Origin: Eutypella sp. D-1
Lineage: Eukaryota > Ascomycota > Sordariomycetes > Xylariales > Diatrypaceae
Length of the DNA stretch: 64,000 nt
Assembly: GCA_023313575.1 (NCBI GenBank)
Contig: JAJTTP010000003.1
Coordinates: 2,232,001-2,296,000 of the forward strand
Direction: 5' to 3'
Positions 10,462 through 22,456 of this stretch are shown one piece after another. The notes beneath the pieces were generated by a model, which saw only the letters and a list, made by a program, of their open reading frames with translations, did no database searches and was not told where the DNA came from. Made by a program: the position numbers and the translations under genes. Each line of letters opens with the position of its first letter. Within the stretch, counting starts at the first letter, position 1.

Positions 10462-11604
10462 TCAGGCCTCCTCCTTCAGACCGGCGGCGGCACCACTCTG
10501 ACCCTCGTCGCCCGTCTGCTGCTGCTGCTCGTCCTTCTCGTCGGTGGCAGCGGCGCTGGTGGTAGTGGCGTCGGACTTAGCGGCGAGCGCGACGGCCTGC
10601 TGACGGAGCATAGCCTCGGCCTTCTGGACCAGGTCGTGGACGCGCTCGGCCTTGCGGTCGAGCTCGGCCTCGGAGGCGCGCCCGGTCTCGTCACCCGGCT
10701 TGCGCAGCGGGCCCCGGATCCAGAGCGCCTTCATCTCGCGGTTCAGCGCCAGCAGGCGCTCCACCTCGTGCTTCTGCGAAAATGGGCAAGAAAGATCGGA
10801 AGTTAGTGGACCTGGACCCTTTAGACGCATTGTGTGTGTGTATATGTGTGTGCTTGAGGTGTATGTCGAAATCGACGGAGGAAAGAAAAATGAATCGAAG
10901 AGCGGGTGGAAAGAAGGTTATATTATCAGGAAGAAGTAGAGAGGGGCATATGAAAAAAGGAACGTTGGGCGGGGACCAGAATAACATACCAAGCCGTTCG
11001 TCTCGTTCCACATGAGGTTCCGCTGGGCCAGCGCATCCTCGACAGCGCTGTTCTCAGGCAGCGGATTCGTGGCGGCGTAGATCATGTTCTTGAAGTGCTG
11101 GAGCACACGGGCAATGGCCATGTTCTGCCGGTCTAGAATGTCATTAATCTTGTCAGCCTTGTCGGCCTCGGCGTCTTTCTGCTCCTGGCCTGGCTCCTGC
11201 TGCTGCTGCTTCTCATTCTGCTCCTGTTGACCATCCAGCTGGTCGGCTTCAGGCTCTGCACCAGGGTCTTGTCTGCTGCCATGCTTGTGCTCAAGATCGG
11301 GACCCTCATCCTCGTCTTCGTCCTTCTTCTCCTCAGGACCGCGACCATGATCATCGTCATTGATGCTACCATGGTAAGAATCATCGGACTCTTCTGTCTC
11401 CGGCTGCTTGTCGTCGCCATCGATATGACCCTTGGAGTCTCTGTCTCGTTCTACGTCCTTCACTTTATCTTTGAGCGTCTTGGCGACATATTCGGCGTCG
11501 TCGCTGGAAAACCCCGGCGGCGGGTTCGCCTCGAACTGCTCGATGAACTCATCGTACCCGTCCGGGAGAGGGCTACTGGTGCCACCGTTCTCCGAGGAGG
11601 CCAT
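10462..11604 (-). CDS. Acidic Q-rich protein, weak resemblance to Mediator subunit 22
   Basis: Two exons, 11604-10990 and 10773-10462 (308 aa), with a 216-nt intron (GTATGT...CGCAG). The first half is low-complexity: Asp/Glu-rich, then Gln-rich. A helical region follows (DRQNMAIARVLQHFKNMIY ... ALAQRNLMWNE, then across the splice KHEVERLLALNREMKALWIRG), and the C-terminus is Ala/Gln-rich again. The helical part, including the LNREMKALWIRGPL stretch, recalls Surf5/Med22, a head-module subunit of Mediator, but key Med22 residues are not obvious. It may be any coiled-coil nuclear protein. The ATG at 11604 is the first in frame. Gene reality is well supported by the phase-0 junction; function is not. 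Confidence 0.8.
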
Positions 11605-12974
11605 GATGACGATGGAGATGCGGGGGGCAAGTGTAGGGAAATAAAGTTGGTGTGTGGATGGCGGTATGTGCCTGTTCTTGATAGACCGTGCTGCCGTGTA
11701 GCTAGAGACTTGTGCAGGACAGTAGCTGTTGGTAGTTGTTGATGGTGGGTAAGTCTGTGATGACCAGACCTGGGCGGCAGGACGCCAAATTTATATCCAC
11801 TAAAGAAAGCAATCCATATGCAGGGTCCTTAGGTGGTGATATGTTCTGAGGCATGCTATTCCCAAGGCACAAACCGCGAGGCACGCGTCTGCCCGCCATC
11901 CTCAGGTCCCCAAACCACCCTCGAGGCTATCTGTCTCAGGATCCGCATCTTATCCTTCGTCTTATTCGAGCGTAGAATGAAGGGTAGGTTCCAGCAGCAG
12001 CAGAAGAAACAGAACCAAGGCATGCATTAGTAGCCTAGAGAAAGCTCACGAAGCATCGCGCATCCTAGGCAGGGAAGAAGGACAAAGGCAGTTCAACTTA
12101 CCCTGCAGGCTTTGCTGTTCCTTCTTACGATTGTCCATGGCAAAAGACTGTCTTGAAACTTCTTAAGAAATAATTCGACGGACAGTCTGGCTCGAATATA
12201 TCGAACTATATTGTATCGCACGTATCGCGACTTGCCCCTTGGATAAACGATATGTTGGATCAAAGCCGATAAGTGGGGAGAAGGTTTTAGGAAGTTGGTT
12301 GATTCAAGTTTGTAAGTTTGGAAGATTACGATAATCGACATCAATTCTTCTTACTTATAGAAAAGCAAATCTGTCCTAAATACCGTCCTCTATCCCACAC
12401 ATTGAGACGAGGAACAATAGGTAATATTGAGAGAGAGAGGGAGAGACAATAGGTAGAAGTTGGAAGTGACCTTGATAGGTGGGTCACGTGGCTATCAGTA
12501 CTAAGTACGTCTAGTATTAAGTGGACCTAGCGCCATCTCACAGCTACGTCCACCTCTAGTAGGGACTGCTTTTCAGCGGCATAATGCTGCTCGAGTACTC
12601 CTTGAGCGATTATTCACTGTAGTTGAAAAGATGATGCCAACTACTAAAACTTCACGAACTCAAGTATGGTAAGCCATGATCGAATTTATCGTTTTTGATT
12701 ACTTATGGAAAGCTCTTATGAATACTGCAATTCGGGTGACAAAGTAAATGTTCTTCATAGGGAAGAGGTATCATTCATTACGCACTGTTCCATCCTTTTT
12801 GCCTTCCAACCAGTTCAACGTCCAGTTCCTTTTGGGGTATAACCATCATCAATTTTTTTCCCTCAAACTCCATTTGCATTCCTTCTCCCATACATCCCGC
12901 GCATAGTTCTTGACCATATGTAGGGTGTCATCGTCAATTCTCCATTTTCCATCGCGAGCCGAATTTGAGACCTC
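11605..12974. promoter_or_regulatory. Intergenic / promoter of the acidic Q-rich gene
   Basis: 1.37 kb. It includes a GA-rich repeat at about 12430-12447 and one CACGTG palindrome at about 12485-12490, a possible bHLH site. The left part is the presumed promoter of the gene starting at 11604; the right end is the 3' side of the HAM1-type gene. No supported ORF. Confidence 0.4.
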
Positions 12975-15715
12975 TTAAACAGTAATGGTATGATCTCCAG
13001 TCGCGGGAGCGGCCGGTGCGGCTAAACCGCCATTAACGGTTCTACCGCTGGAGTATTGGCCGTTACCGTTGCTCTGGCCATTAGCGTCGGTAGAGGTGGC
13101 GTGAGGCTTGCGAGTGACGGACGGAGCACCGGGGATCTTATCACTCTTGGAGGCCGTGCCGATCGTGAAGACGGGGCTTTCCCATCTCTCACCCTTGCGG
13201 GCGAGCTCCTTGTACTCTGTTGCCTTAGAGCTAATGCCACCAGGGAGGTGAATATTGGGGAAGATGCTGTCTTCCTTGGTAACGGCCATGTTGACCTTCT
13301 TGTCGGCTGCTACAGCCTCTGCCTTCTTCTTGCCCTGCAGGATTTGCTTTTGAGCAGCCTCAACATAGCGTTTGTATATATTGGGGACGTTGGCAGGATC
13401 ATTCACGGCAGACTCGCGAGCGCGATCGGCCTCCTGCTTAATTTGGAAAAGCAGCTGGTCGAACTGGTTGAACTGGTCCTTGAGTTGCTTCTCAGCAGCC
13501 TTCTGAACCGCCGGGCGTAGCACCTTCAACATGATAGGTTTAAAGAGGCTAAAGAGCAACTTGTGGTTGGATTTCACAAGCTTGATTTGGAGATTCTTGA
13601 CGTCAACATCCACCTTGTCAACCTTGAAGAAATTCTGCCTGTCGGAAGAGTCCGCAGAAGACAATTTCATCCGGAAACTAAATCCCTCACCACCGAGGAA
13701 AATGTTCGCGACACCAGTATCAGTGATCGAAGGGAAACCCTGCTTGCGTTTGACGTGGAAGCTGATATCGCGTAGATCCATCTGTATACCAGTAACCTTG
13801 ATGTCAATGGTGTTCTTATTGATGCTGGTGATCTTCTTGCGTCCCCAACGGTAATAGTTGTCACTAGACACTTCCAGGACGTTTGGCATGAAGTTATCGC
13901 TCTCGAGGACGAGATTTTCGATGATAGCGTCGATCTGGTTGTCAGAGTACTCGATGCGGGGTACAGGGACGTATGAGACATTCTCCAGCACAGCAGGCAG
14001 AATTACGTCCTTCACATCCTTCAACAGGTGCGACTTGAAGGCAGGCTTGCCGTTCTCGTCGTTGCCAAGATCCTTGAACAGCTTCTCAACAGATGCGGCG
14101 AAGGACTTATTCTGGGGGTCTTGATCAAACTGATCGCCAATGAACTTGACCTCATCGAGAATTCGGTCGGTGTGGGCCCTATACTTCTCACGAAGGAGAT
14201 AGTTGCCGTGGTCGTACAGACGATTCCATTCCTCGGTTGCTTCGTCTTCCAAGATATATCCGTCCTCCTTGAGAGACCTACGGATATACTTGTCAATACT
14301 CTTGAACCAATCTTTGAGTTCAGGGTCTTTGTCGGCATCATCATAGATGGTCTTGATAGAGTCCCACAGATCATCAGTCGAGGTTCCGTTGGCGAAGCGC
14401 TCGATGAGTGTCTATCATCAGGTTTTAAGTTAGTCCACCTTCTACCGCGATGCAATCTGTCATGCATACCTTCAAATCCGCCTCGGCTTCGGCTAGGCCG
14501 GACCTAGTCTCCTTCACTGTACCAGTACCCCCGGAAGCCAGACGCTTGCTGTGCTTGCCATACTCATCGGCCAGGTCAAGCAGAGTGGTTATGGCTTCAT
14601 GGTAGTCAGGATGCTGCTGGCATTCAAGCACCATTTTCTAAAGGTACGTTAGCATTGAATAGTTTGCTAGGTAGAGTGGGTACGAGTTGACATACCTTGA
14701 GACGCCAGATAGTTCTCTCTCGGCGCTCCTCTGGAATTTTCTTAGAAAGATACTCCCTGGTTCGAGCTCGGTACGCCTGGGCTGTCTCCTTAGTGGTTTG
14801 CTTGAGCTTCTCCTTCTCTTCTTCGGGGATTCTAGCGTCGAGCTGGTCGGCGGCAGTTTGGGCAGCGGCATTCGGGTCGATGCTACCATCTGGTCTCCTG
14901 GCAGCATTGCCACTGGATTCGGCGACATCCTTGGCGTCAGTCTTTGGATCGCCCTTGTATACACTCTGCAGCTGGCTCTTGACGTTGGCCTTAGAAATAT
15001 CGGGCTTATCATGCCAGGTATTGTCGGGGGCCGGCTCATCAATGCTGGCGAGGGCTTCTCCTGAAGGCTTGACTCTGGTCGCGACATTGGTAGCGGCATC
15101 GCCTACCATGTCGCGAAGGAGAGTGGTTGCATCCTTCACTATGTTTCGTTCAGTACGTACTGCAGGCATTTCGAGCTCGGGTCACACTTACACAACTTGC
15201 GGAACTGGCCATTAGTGATGATCAGGGTCCCCAATGTGCGTAGTCCCTGCAAAGCCTGATCACCGTGCTGCCTGGCAGCATCCTTGTTCACTGGTGCGTT
15301 GGGGGTGGTAACCGTGCCCGCATCAAATTGTTGAGTCTGCCAGATGAAGTCTTGCAGAAGATTTCCTTCGTTCTTGGAGAGCAGCAACAGCTTCGCCTCA
15401 TTGACGACCTTCTTGAAATCCGCGACAAGCGCCCGTCCTTCCTCGGAAAGTCTTTCGGAGGGGCTTGCTAGTGCCTTGGATGCCAAGAAGCTGTTGAGCG
15501 CAACGTCGATCTGCTCGTTCTGTAGTCAATCGCATGAGTAAGTGTTCCACATCACGTTGGCAGCGATGATATTGACTCGTGTGCTAGGTAACTTGGTAAC
15601 TTACAGAAGGCACCTTGCCATTCTGGAAGGCGCTGACGATACCGTAGATCTGAAGCTTGCGGTTAACATCAGCTTCCTTCTTCTTAGGATCCAGTGGCTT
15701 GTTGACGGTAGCCAT
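12975..15715 (-). CDS. HAM1-type protein (HAM1_N/HAM1_C, BPI-like lipid-binding architecture)
   Basis: Large conserved fungal protein with HAM1-like N- and C-terminal domains (formerly DUF5923/DUF4449), related to bactericidal/permeability-increasing-type lipid-binding folds; a membrane or lipid-transfer role is inferred. Five exons: 15715-15605, 15519-15192, 15138-14696, 14637-14470, 14411-12975, giving 828 aa with all phases consistent. The N-terminus MATVNKPLDPKKKEADV is typical. A helical region with FRKLLKDATTLLRDMVG crosses exons 2-3. The C-terminal half holds the domain with VPVPRIEYSDNQIDAIIENL, YYRWGRKK and FLGGEGFSFRMKL. The tail is disordered, rich in Asn/Gly/Ser. It lies tandem with the acidic Q-rich gene; no functional link is evident. 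Confidence 0.93.
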
Positions 15716-18700
15716 GATTGCTGTTTATGATGGAACTATTGTCCGGGTATGAAATCTGTCGAGTATTGTGATGTTGCGTCGATTCAGTTATGATGGTATG
15801 ATTGACGGCCAGGTTCAAATGTCGGTGAACCGGACGTTGAATACAGCTCCTTCTGAGAAATTACTTGAGTCTGGGGTATCAAAACAGAAAGAAAATATTA
15901 TGCAGTGCGGGTATAATGGGTGAGGCACTGGAAAGTGTTTTTACTTGATGATGAAGGGCGAAAAGTATTGGGAAGAAGAGGACCTAGTCCTCTGGCAGAT
16001 AGAGGGGATGCGAGGGGGGATAAAGGTGTTTATAGTAGTGTCTACCTAGGTAGGTAGATAGCATGAAAGAACCCGGACCGAGAGGAGTAGCATAGCACGA
16101 GAGTACCTACTAGGTAGGTTTAATTGGAAATTAAACGGGGGGAGAGAGAAGACCTGGAAGCATTGACGCAACCCGGACTTGCCCTGATTCAAAACAATAG
16201 ACGGGAAGGCAAGAGGTACCCGTACGAGTAGAATACCTCCTACATAAAATCCCAAATTCGCAAGGTACATGACACTGCTACAATCAATCACTCGCAGACA
16301 CTATTAGGAAATGTACCTCTAGTTGATTTGAGTTACGATCACCAAAGGCAATTGCGATGCCTGGTATCCTGAGCTGTTCGTTACATTTGATTCTACCTAA
16401 GTACCGAGTAACTACCTAATTAGGTGCTACGTATTAGATCATGGAAAGCTCTTTCCTTCATAAACACGTCGTCTTTCAATGTTGATGGTGACGTGAAATT
16501 ATAAGTTGGAATACGTCATAATTCTGTCTACATATGCTAAAGAAAGCTCAATAAGGTCCAGGTTGTCTATAATTGGTTAGGCTGGGGAATCGGGATCGCA
16601 CGTCACATTTTCTATGTTGCCATGCTGCCGTATCCAACTAACCCGAGTGGTGTGGTCCACAATTCTATGCCCGGCACAGCAACCTAATAAAGCAACCCCT
16701 GCCAGTCTGGCCAGTCTGGCTGGTTCTGGCTGTCTGGCCAGCCCTGGAGGTGGAGGTTGCCGTCCCCGGGCAGTCTGTCACTCCAGATCCATGGATGTTC
16801 CGTCTGGGGTTGAAAACTTAGGTACGGACTAACCCATAGACACGAACAGCTACACTATGTACATATGTAGCTAATCAGGCCTTGATGCCCCACACATGCA
16901 TTTTCGATACATCTTTATCCGGAACCGCTAGGACGTCGCATATCTAAATGTCTTGAATCGCACTCGTTTTCTGAAATTCCCATCAACTTTGCCCGAAATT
17001 TGCCAGCATTCCAGTTTTGTCAATCGTTTGTCAAGATGCCAGTGTCTACTTAGCCTGCCTGAGTAGGTCCACCCTAAAGCATGCAACAACCTAGACTTAA
17101 CCTACAACAGGCACCTGCCGCCGTCCTTGATTCCACCTGGCTGTCAACGTTACCTAGTTATACATAGTACTTGCTCATAGCAAGTCAGAACTTGGTCTAT
17201 CTTACGTAAAACCGCCAAGTTGGACAGCACAGTATCGTTGACGAAACAGGGAAAAAACAATGGGCAGTAGATAGCAAATGCAGGCACACCAAGCTTGAGC
17301 CATGTTAAGTTCATCTAGTCGTTCTTCGTTCTTTGTTCTTCGTGGGAGATGCCATGGGCAGACCGACTGGCCGATAAATACTTGGGCGTTCTTTCTATGA
17401 CGTCGTCCTTCCTTATCCGGGTTGCGCCACAGCAGCGAGAACATCTTTGCTAAACTAGCCACACAATGGTATTAATTTGGCTTTGTTCCACGGATGGCGA
17501 TTGTCGCGGAGCTTTCTCTCCAACGTGAATCGAATTTACAACACGCCCGCGTGTCAAGCATAGTAGACAGCTCCTGCCACCCCTGATCTATCAATTAATC
17601 ACCCATGTGTACAATTCCTACATTTTCAACCTGCAATTTACACCAAGCCAGACAGCAGCGTACCTAGGTACAGTATGACATTCAAAATATGAAATATTAC
17701 GGTGATATTGGCTTAATTGATACTATCCGAATGTTGACGCTGAAGCCGTATTCGAAGTTCATGCAACCGGTCCCGATAACGCGGCACGCGTACAACCCGC
17801 GATTCAGGGCTTCCGGTGATCTGACTTATATGCATCTGTTGGTAGTAGTAATGGGTAGGTGGGTTGGTGGGCGACGGTGGTGTGCTCTAGCAAGTCTAGG
17901 TATATTACGTCTAACATATTCGAGACTCCTGATACCTAGACCGGACACAATGTCCTTGTCTCACCGGACCAACAGTGCTATGTAGGGCTAGTCTGGTGTT
18001 GTTCGGCTAAGGAAAGACATACGTGCCCTTGATGGCTTGAGATCAGGTCGCTACTTTATGTGGTACTATGTAAGTAATTAACTATATCCCTGGCTGCATG
18101 TACCTAGGTAGGTATGGGTTGATACTTCTGCATCGCACACTGCCGAATGCATCGGTGAATTGCCGTCGCCCGTACCACCATCAGTCAGCCACACGGATAG
18201 GGGCCCTATCAACTTATCTGCGCGAGTTCTGATGTAGTTCTACTGCGCCTCCATGCCGTAATCAAACCACCTACGTGGTTATATCGACAGCATCCTCTTC
18301 AATGCATACTTTTTAGGTAGCATGCGATGGTATCACTAATATCAACTTTGGTATGGCTAGTATGACCCACGCTGATTATCGTCTAAACCGTCATTTCCGG
18401 GCGTGTGGACAGCTCAAAGACGATAGCTTCCGGTCCTTAGGTATTTCGAGGTTAGTCTGGGCTTTTTGGGTCATAGGGCTACGAACACGAGCGAGAAGAC
18501 AGCTATGGCAACATCACCCAACAACTGTGTTTCCCGGAAGTGGGATCTCTACATCACCATAGGTATGCAATTGACCCCCACTAGCTTTAGGAGGGGAAGC
18601 ACGGGAGTATCCGCCCAATAGTCCGAGGTCGAGCTTCCCACGGACCTCTATCGTTACACGTCGTACTATACCAACGAGGCAACGGGATTCCTAACGGCGG

Positions 18701-19581
18701 CTGCAGTCGAGTCTCTAGTTGCGCACCATGCTAGATTCTATGACTGGATACAAGCCCAGCACTAACAGGCGCGGGAAACAGATTCGGACCGGACTGCGCG
18801 CGCGGGCTGACTGCGCGAGGATATCGTCGCAACAGGAGTTGATGGAGAAATGCCAACGCTCCTAAGGCTCCAAAATTCTGAAGTTATGAGAAACAAAATT
18901 GTTCCTCTCATGTTGATCATGGAGGGTGGGCTCCTCAGTCTGTACTCAGGTATCACGTCGACGCCCTTACGTTGGGCCGTGTCAGCGCACATGCAAGTGT
19001 GATGGCACGGCCCTGCAAGCGTCAGACTTCGCGCGCTCATATCTTGAAGATCAATAGAGGCACCAGCGGCTGCGCCCGGCTCGGGCCGCCAATACTTATC
19101 TTGTGCCGGCTCACCGGTTATCCCTCGTGGTGCCTATCAGTCGGTGCTCGCTACTTGCTTCTTATGGTAGTACACTGGAGCGTCCATGTATATGTGCACC
19201 GACTTGCATTAGTCCTACGTACATGCCCGGTCGAACTGGGCATTATCTTATTCTTCTCTGCCATGGTAGGCTATTTAATGGATGCTTTCACTGTCCACGC
19301 TGAGCTATCGCTGCCAAAATCATCAAAGGATCACTTGAGGACGCTGTCTCTAGCTGGCGACTGATTATATTGAAATCTGAATCCGTGCTAGGGATCCTCC
19401 GCTTTGAGATTGGTGGTCCTGCTTTTCTTCGATCTGGCTTGCTACTTCTGCAATTACACACAAGGAAGATGCATCCGTGAATGTTGACCTTCGCTTCCTG
19501 AGTTATATAGAATATGTTCAGAGACAGATACCCTTAGTGAACACGTAGTTTATTTTGTCCCGATATTATTCAGGCGACTAT
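15716..19581. other. 3.9 kb gene-poor stretch with short repeats
   Basis: The right flank of the HAM1-type gene holds its promoter. The rest has only short, non-conserved frames. CCTAGGTA-type repeats occur at 16042-16057 and about 18099-18115, and an imperfect CCAGTCTGG minisatellite at about 16702-16743. A 130-codon frame at 18972-19364 (+) has no recognisable domain, and I do not call it. No transposon ORF or terminal repeats found. Confidence 0.45.
16702..16743. repeat. CCAGTCTGG imperfect minisatellite
   Basis: Two adjacent copies of a unit like CCAGTCTGG followed by degenerate CTGG/TCTGGC copies. Intergenic; no known role. Confidence 0.6.
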
Positions 19582-20340
19582 TTACTTCAGAACTGACCCA
19601 GCATTGCTGCTCACGATGGATCCTGTAGCATCCGTGTTCTTCATCAAGTAAACGTAAGCCTCGGCTACCTCCTCGGGCAGCCCTGCCTTCCCTAACAGCG
19701 ACCGCTCGGCCGACATGCCACGCAGAAACTCCGTGTGCTCCCCCCACAACTCCGTCTCGGTAGCACCGGGCGATACGAGGTTTACTCGGCGAGGCGCCAG
19801 ATCGAGCGCCAAGTTGCGCGTGAGGCCATACGCGCCAGCGGCGTAGGCAGATAAAACCGAATAGTTTGGCCCCGGGCGCTCGGCCACTTGACCTGAAGTG
19901 AGGATGATAGATGCAGTGGGGCCTTCGCGCAGGAACCGTGTGCCCACCTTAGCGAGCAAGATTGAGACGAAAAGGGGAATGTGCACACTCTTCTGCAGGT
20001 ATGCGAGGTCGACCTCAGCAAAGGGGCGTAGATCGGGCTTTCCAGCCGTGGCAACGATGTGGTCCAGCGGTTCAGTGCCCTTATTCGTGATGTCCGTGAG
20101 TAATGTCTCCAGTTCGGCCTCGACGGTATCGCTGCCTAGATCGATAGTGTAGCCCCGAGGGGCATGTTTGGCTTGTGGAACAGCGGCTGTAAGTCGCTTC
20201 AGGGCGTCATCGACACGGGTGCGGCTTGACGACGCGATAGTTACGCGAGCGTTCTCAGCGATGCACAGCTTCGCGACGGCGAAACCAATACCGGAGGAGC
20301 CTCCGAGGACGATAATGGAATGATCAGTAATTGGAGGCAT
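19582..20340 (-). CDS. Short-chain dehydrogenase/reductase family protein, atypical active site
   Basis: 252-aa single-exon Rossmann-fold protein of the SDR family. The cofactor loop is intact: VLGGSSGIG (about 12-20). The usual NNAG is replaced by ATAG (VATAGKPD). After the ILTSG serine, the classical YxxxK is absent: aligning on GLTRNLALDLAP-RRVN puts Leu in the Tyr position and Ala in the Lys position (segment SVLSAYAAGAYGLTR). Relatives in bacteria and fungi with the same loss are usually annotated as SDR oxidoreductases, but the classical proton relay is missing, so activity is uncertain. The ATG at 20340 is good; no break. No pathway neighbour is obvious, except that two other NAD(P)/glutathione-type genes nearby are damaged. 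Confidence 0.9.
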   Translation of the reverse strand: MPPITDHSIIVLGGSSGIGFAVAKLCIAENARVTIASSSRTRVDDALKRLTAAVPQAKHAPRGYTIDLGSDTVEAELETLLTDITNKGTEPLDHIVATAGKPDLRPFAEVDLAYLQKSVHIPLFVSILLAKVGTRFLREGPTASIILTSGQVAERPGPNYSVLSAYAAGAYGLTRNLALDLAPRRVNLVSPGATETELWGEHTEFLRGMSAERSLLGKAGLPEEVAEAYVYLMKNTDATGSIVSSNAGSVLK

Positions 20341-21400
20341 TTTGGATGTTGTTGAATTATGGAAGGAAGGGATGAGAGTTCTTAAGATTTAAGCCTAAGT
20401 GACTACGCAAGCTGGGAACTACATTCAGATAGGGACGGATATATATATTGATCATAGAGGCAGGACAAGACCCAATTGATTACCAAAGTACGTCAGTGGC
20501 TAGAAGATGTAGAGAAACTCAATTTCTTGCCTTAGGACATCCAAGTAGTTTACGAAGCAATCTTCTACCTATACCCGACGCCATTATGTTACCCTATGCC
20601 TAGTCCTCTCTCACCTGCCAATCTAAGTACTTTCCCTTTACGGCAATTTTTTCAGATGTCCCCGAGGGAGCGGAGATAAACAAGAAAGCAAAACGGACCG
20701 AGAGCTTCGTAATTACGGACTGCGGACGGACTTGCATGCATGGCAATTGACCAGTCATTTCTACAAGGCACGCCGACTTATACACAAGCGTAAAGCACGT
20801 GGAGGATTTATATTAATCTGATGCATCACGAAGCCTTACGTACTGTAGAGGAAAGCCTTGGCCAATCCCAAATACGGTGTATTTATTAGCTGCATGGGAA
20901 TAAAGGTCCCTAAACGTAGCAATGCTATGTACGTAAAAGAGGCACTAAATTGGGGAAGGAGGAGTGGAATTACGATAGATCGCATGGCGATGACTTCTGT
21001 CGACCTGGGAATTAGTTATGTACTAAACATCGTGGTGGCGCCGGCCGTTAGGTAGAAGGTGGCGCCAGTGGTCTTCAGGTGGGACCTAGCAGCAAGGGCC
21101 CCTGGCCAGCTAGAAAAAGGGCTATTTTCGACAACTACAGCCACCTATCATCGACCTACTCTCGGGCTAGCGTCTACCTCGTCGGCGACGCAGCCTACTC
21201 TTCGAATTGACACCACAAGACCGAAGCTAGGTGGTATCCAAATTGAAGGCGATTTGGCTCTGTGCACACTGCTGAAGATAAGAATTCTCGCAAGACCAGG
21301 AGTTACTTCTAGCGAATTCCACATTGAGGACATGCTAGCCGACCTTATTCTCTTCGCGTTGCTACCTACATCCTTTTGTTTGAATAACATCGCCTAAAGT
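20341..21400. other. Intergenic, no supported gene
   Basis: About 1.06 kb between the SDR start and the reductase relic. Presumed SDR promoter at the left. Two small frames (21059-21397 + and its antisense) show no conservation I recognise. Confidence 0.4.
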
Positions 21401-21895
21401 TTAGATATAATCCACAAGCTTCTTATCCGACACACCCTGCTTGAGCTGATATGAGCCTCTCCTAGAGGAATTCGAGGCCATGCCCCACTGCCTTTGGCTT
21501 CGGAGCACATTCATACTTTCCCTGGGCTAAAGCCTGGTATAAATAGTCGTGGAAGATGGCCCGACTAAGTTTCTTGTCCTTGAAACCGGTGACTACTACG
21601 GACTTGGTATTGGCACCCTTAGGTAGAGCACCGCCATAGGGCAAGGCCATGGCGACGAACTTAGCACCTCGACTCCGGTGAACGAGCTCTATGCAGGGCT
21701 CGGCGGACCCAGAGAGGATGGCAAAGATGCCAGCTGTAACCCGATATTGGAATGCGTCAAGGAGGTCCTGCGTCAAGGTTGGATTGGATTATTCGAAGGC
21801 TAAGCTGGTCCCCAGACTCTTGCAGAAATCGAAGTTCCGGGGTGAGCAGGTGGTGGCTACACTCAAGTGTCGGAATGTGATGAGCAATGCGAGAT
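21401..21895 (-). pseudogene. Relic of a zinc-independent medium-chain (enoyl) reductase
   Basis: C-terminal half of an MDR oxidoreductase of the toxD/enoyl-reductase type, in decay. Recognisable parts in order: TTCSPRNFDFCKSLG (Rossmann region), a central block around RVTAGIFAILSGSAEP, and YLYQALAQGKYECAPKP followed by GHGLEFL. The final segment LKQGVSDKKLVDYI with its own TAA at 21401 is one base out of frame. At least two stop codons interrupt the frame: a TAA just upstream of the 21776 block and a TAG right after GLEFL. The N-terminal half of the family (GroES-like domain) is absent upstream. So it is truncated, with two stops and a frameshift: a clear pseudogene. Confidence 0.8.
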
Positions 21896-22456
21896 GATCG
21901 ACATGTTCACAAGAATGCCCGCTAGCAAGGCTAGGTAGCCTTTACCGAGACATTGTGCCCACATCTGATTGTCTGAGGCTTCATGTCAAATTTTGGTGAT
22001 CATCGTATGAATCCCATCTCTGCTTGCCAGGCAACCAGGCAACCAGGGTACCTAATTTGGCAGGATCGAAGTCCTTCGTAAGGCTATAAGCCGGCCATAA
22101 GGTCGGGTTTAGGGCCAACCTGAAAGGGAAAATTTCACTGTGCCACTATAAACTCTTCACCGTTGCCTAATAATAGATTTACACACGCCCCAAAAAAGAC
22201 ACAGATTGCTTTTAGTCATCAGTGTCGGGGCCGACTCGGCGCTGGTCGGAGCTAAGCCGGAGTGGAATTAAGGATTAACGGAGATAAATGAGAATAGGAC
22301 CAGAGCTCACTATGTCAGGGTGCAACCCAGGCAGCACTTGGACAGGCATAAAACCGAGGTGATAGATAGCAGAAGGGGATGGCATGATAAATATTCACTC
22401 AATCGCCCATATAAAGAAAGGACTTGGGCCACCTTAGTCACAGTAAGAAGCGCGCT
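21896..22456. other. Intergenic between reductase relic and GST
   Basis: 561 nt. No reductase N-terminal half is detectable here. The right end should carry the GST promoter. A short tandem CCAGGCAA/CCAGG repeat lies at about 22027-22048. Confidence 0.4.

Noticed and set aside
10462..11604. Firm Mediator Med22 call
   Set aside because: Resemblance is limited to a helical stretch; key subunit residues not seen, so left as weak.
18972..19364. 130-codon plus-strand frame; a 28-bp stretch at about 19295-19323 resembles one at about 26427-26455
   Set aside because: The similarity does not extend beyond that short stretch, so a repeat family is not supported.
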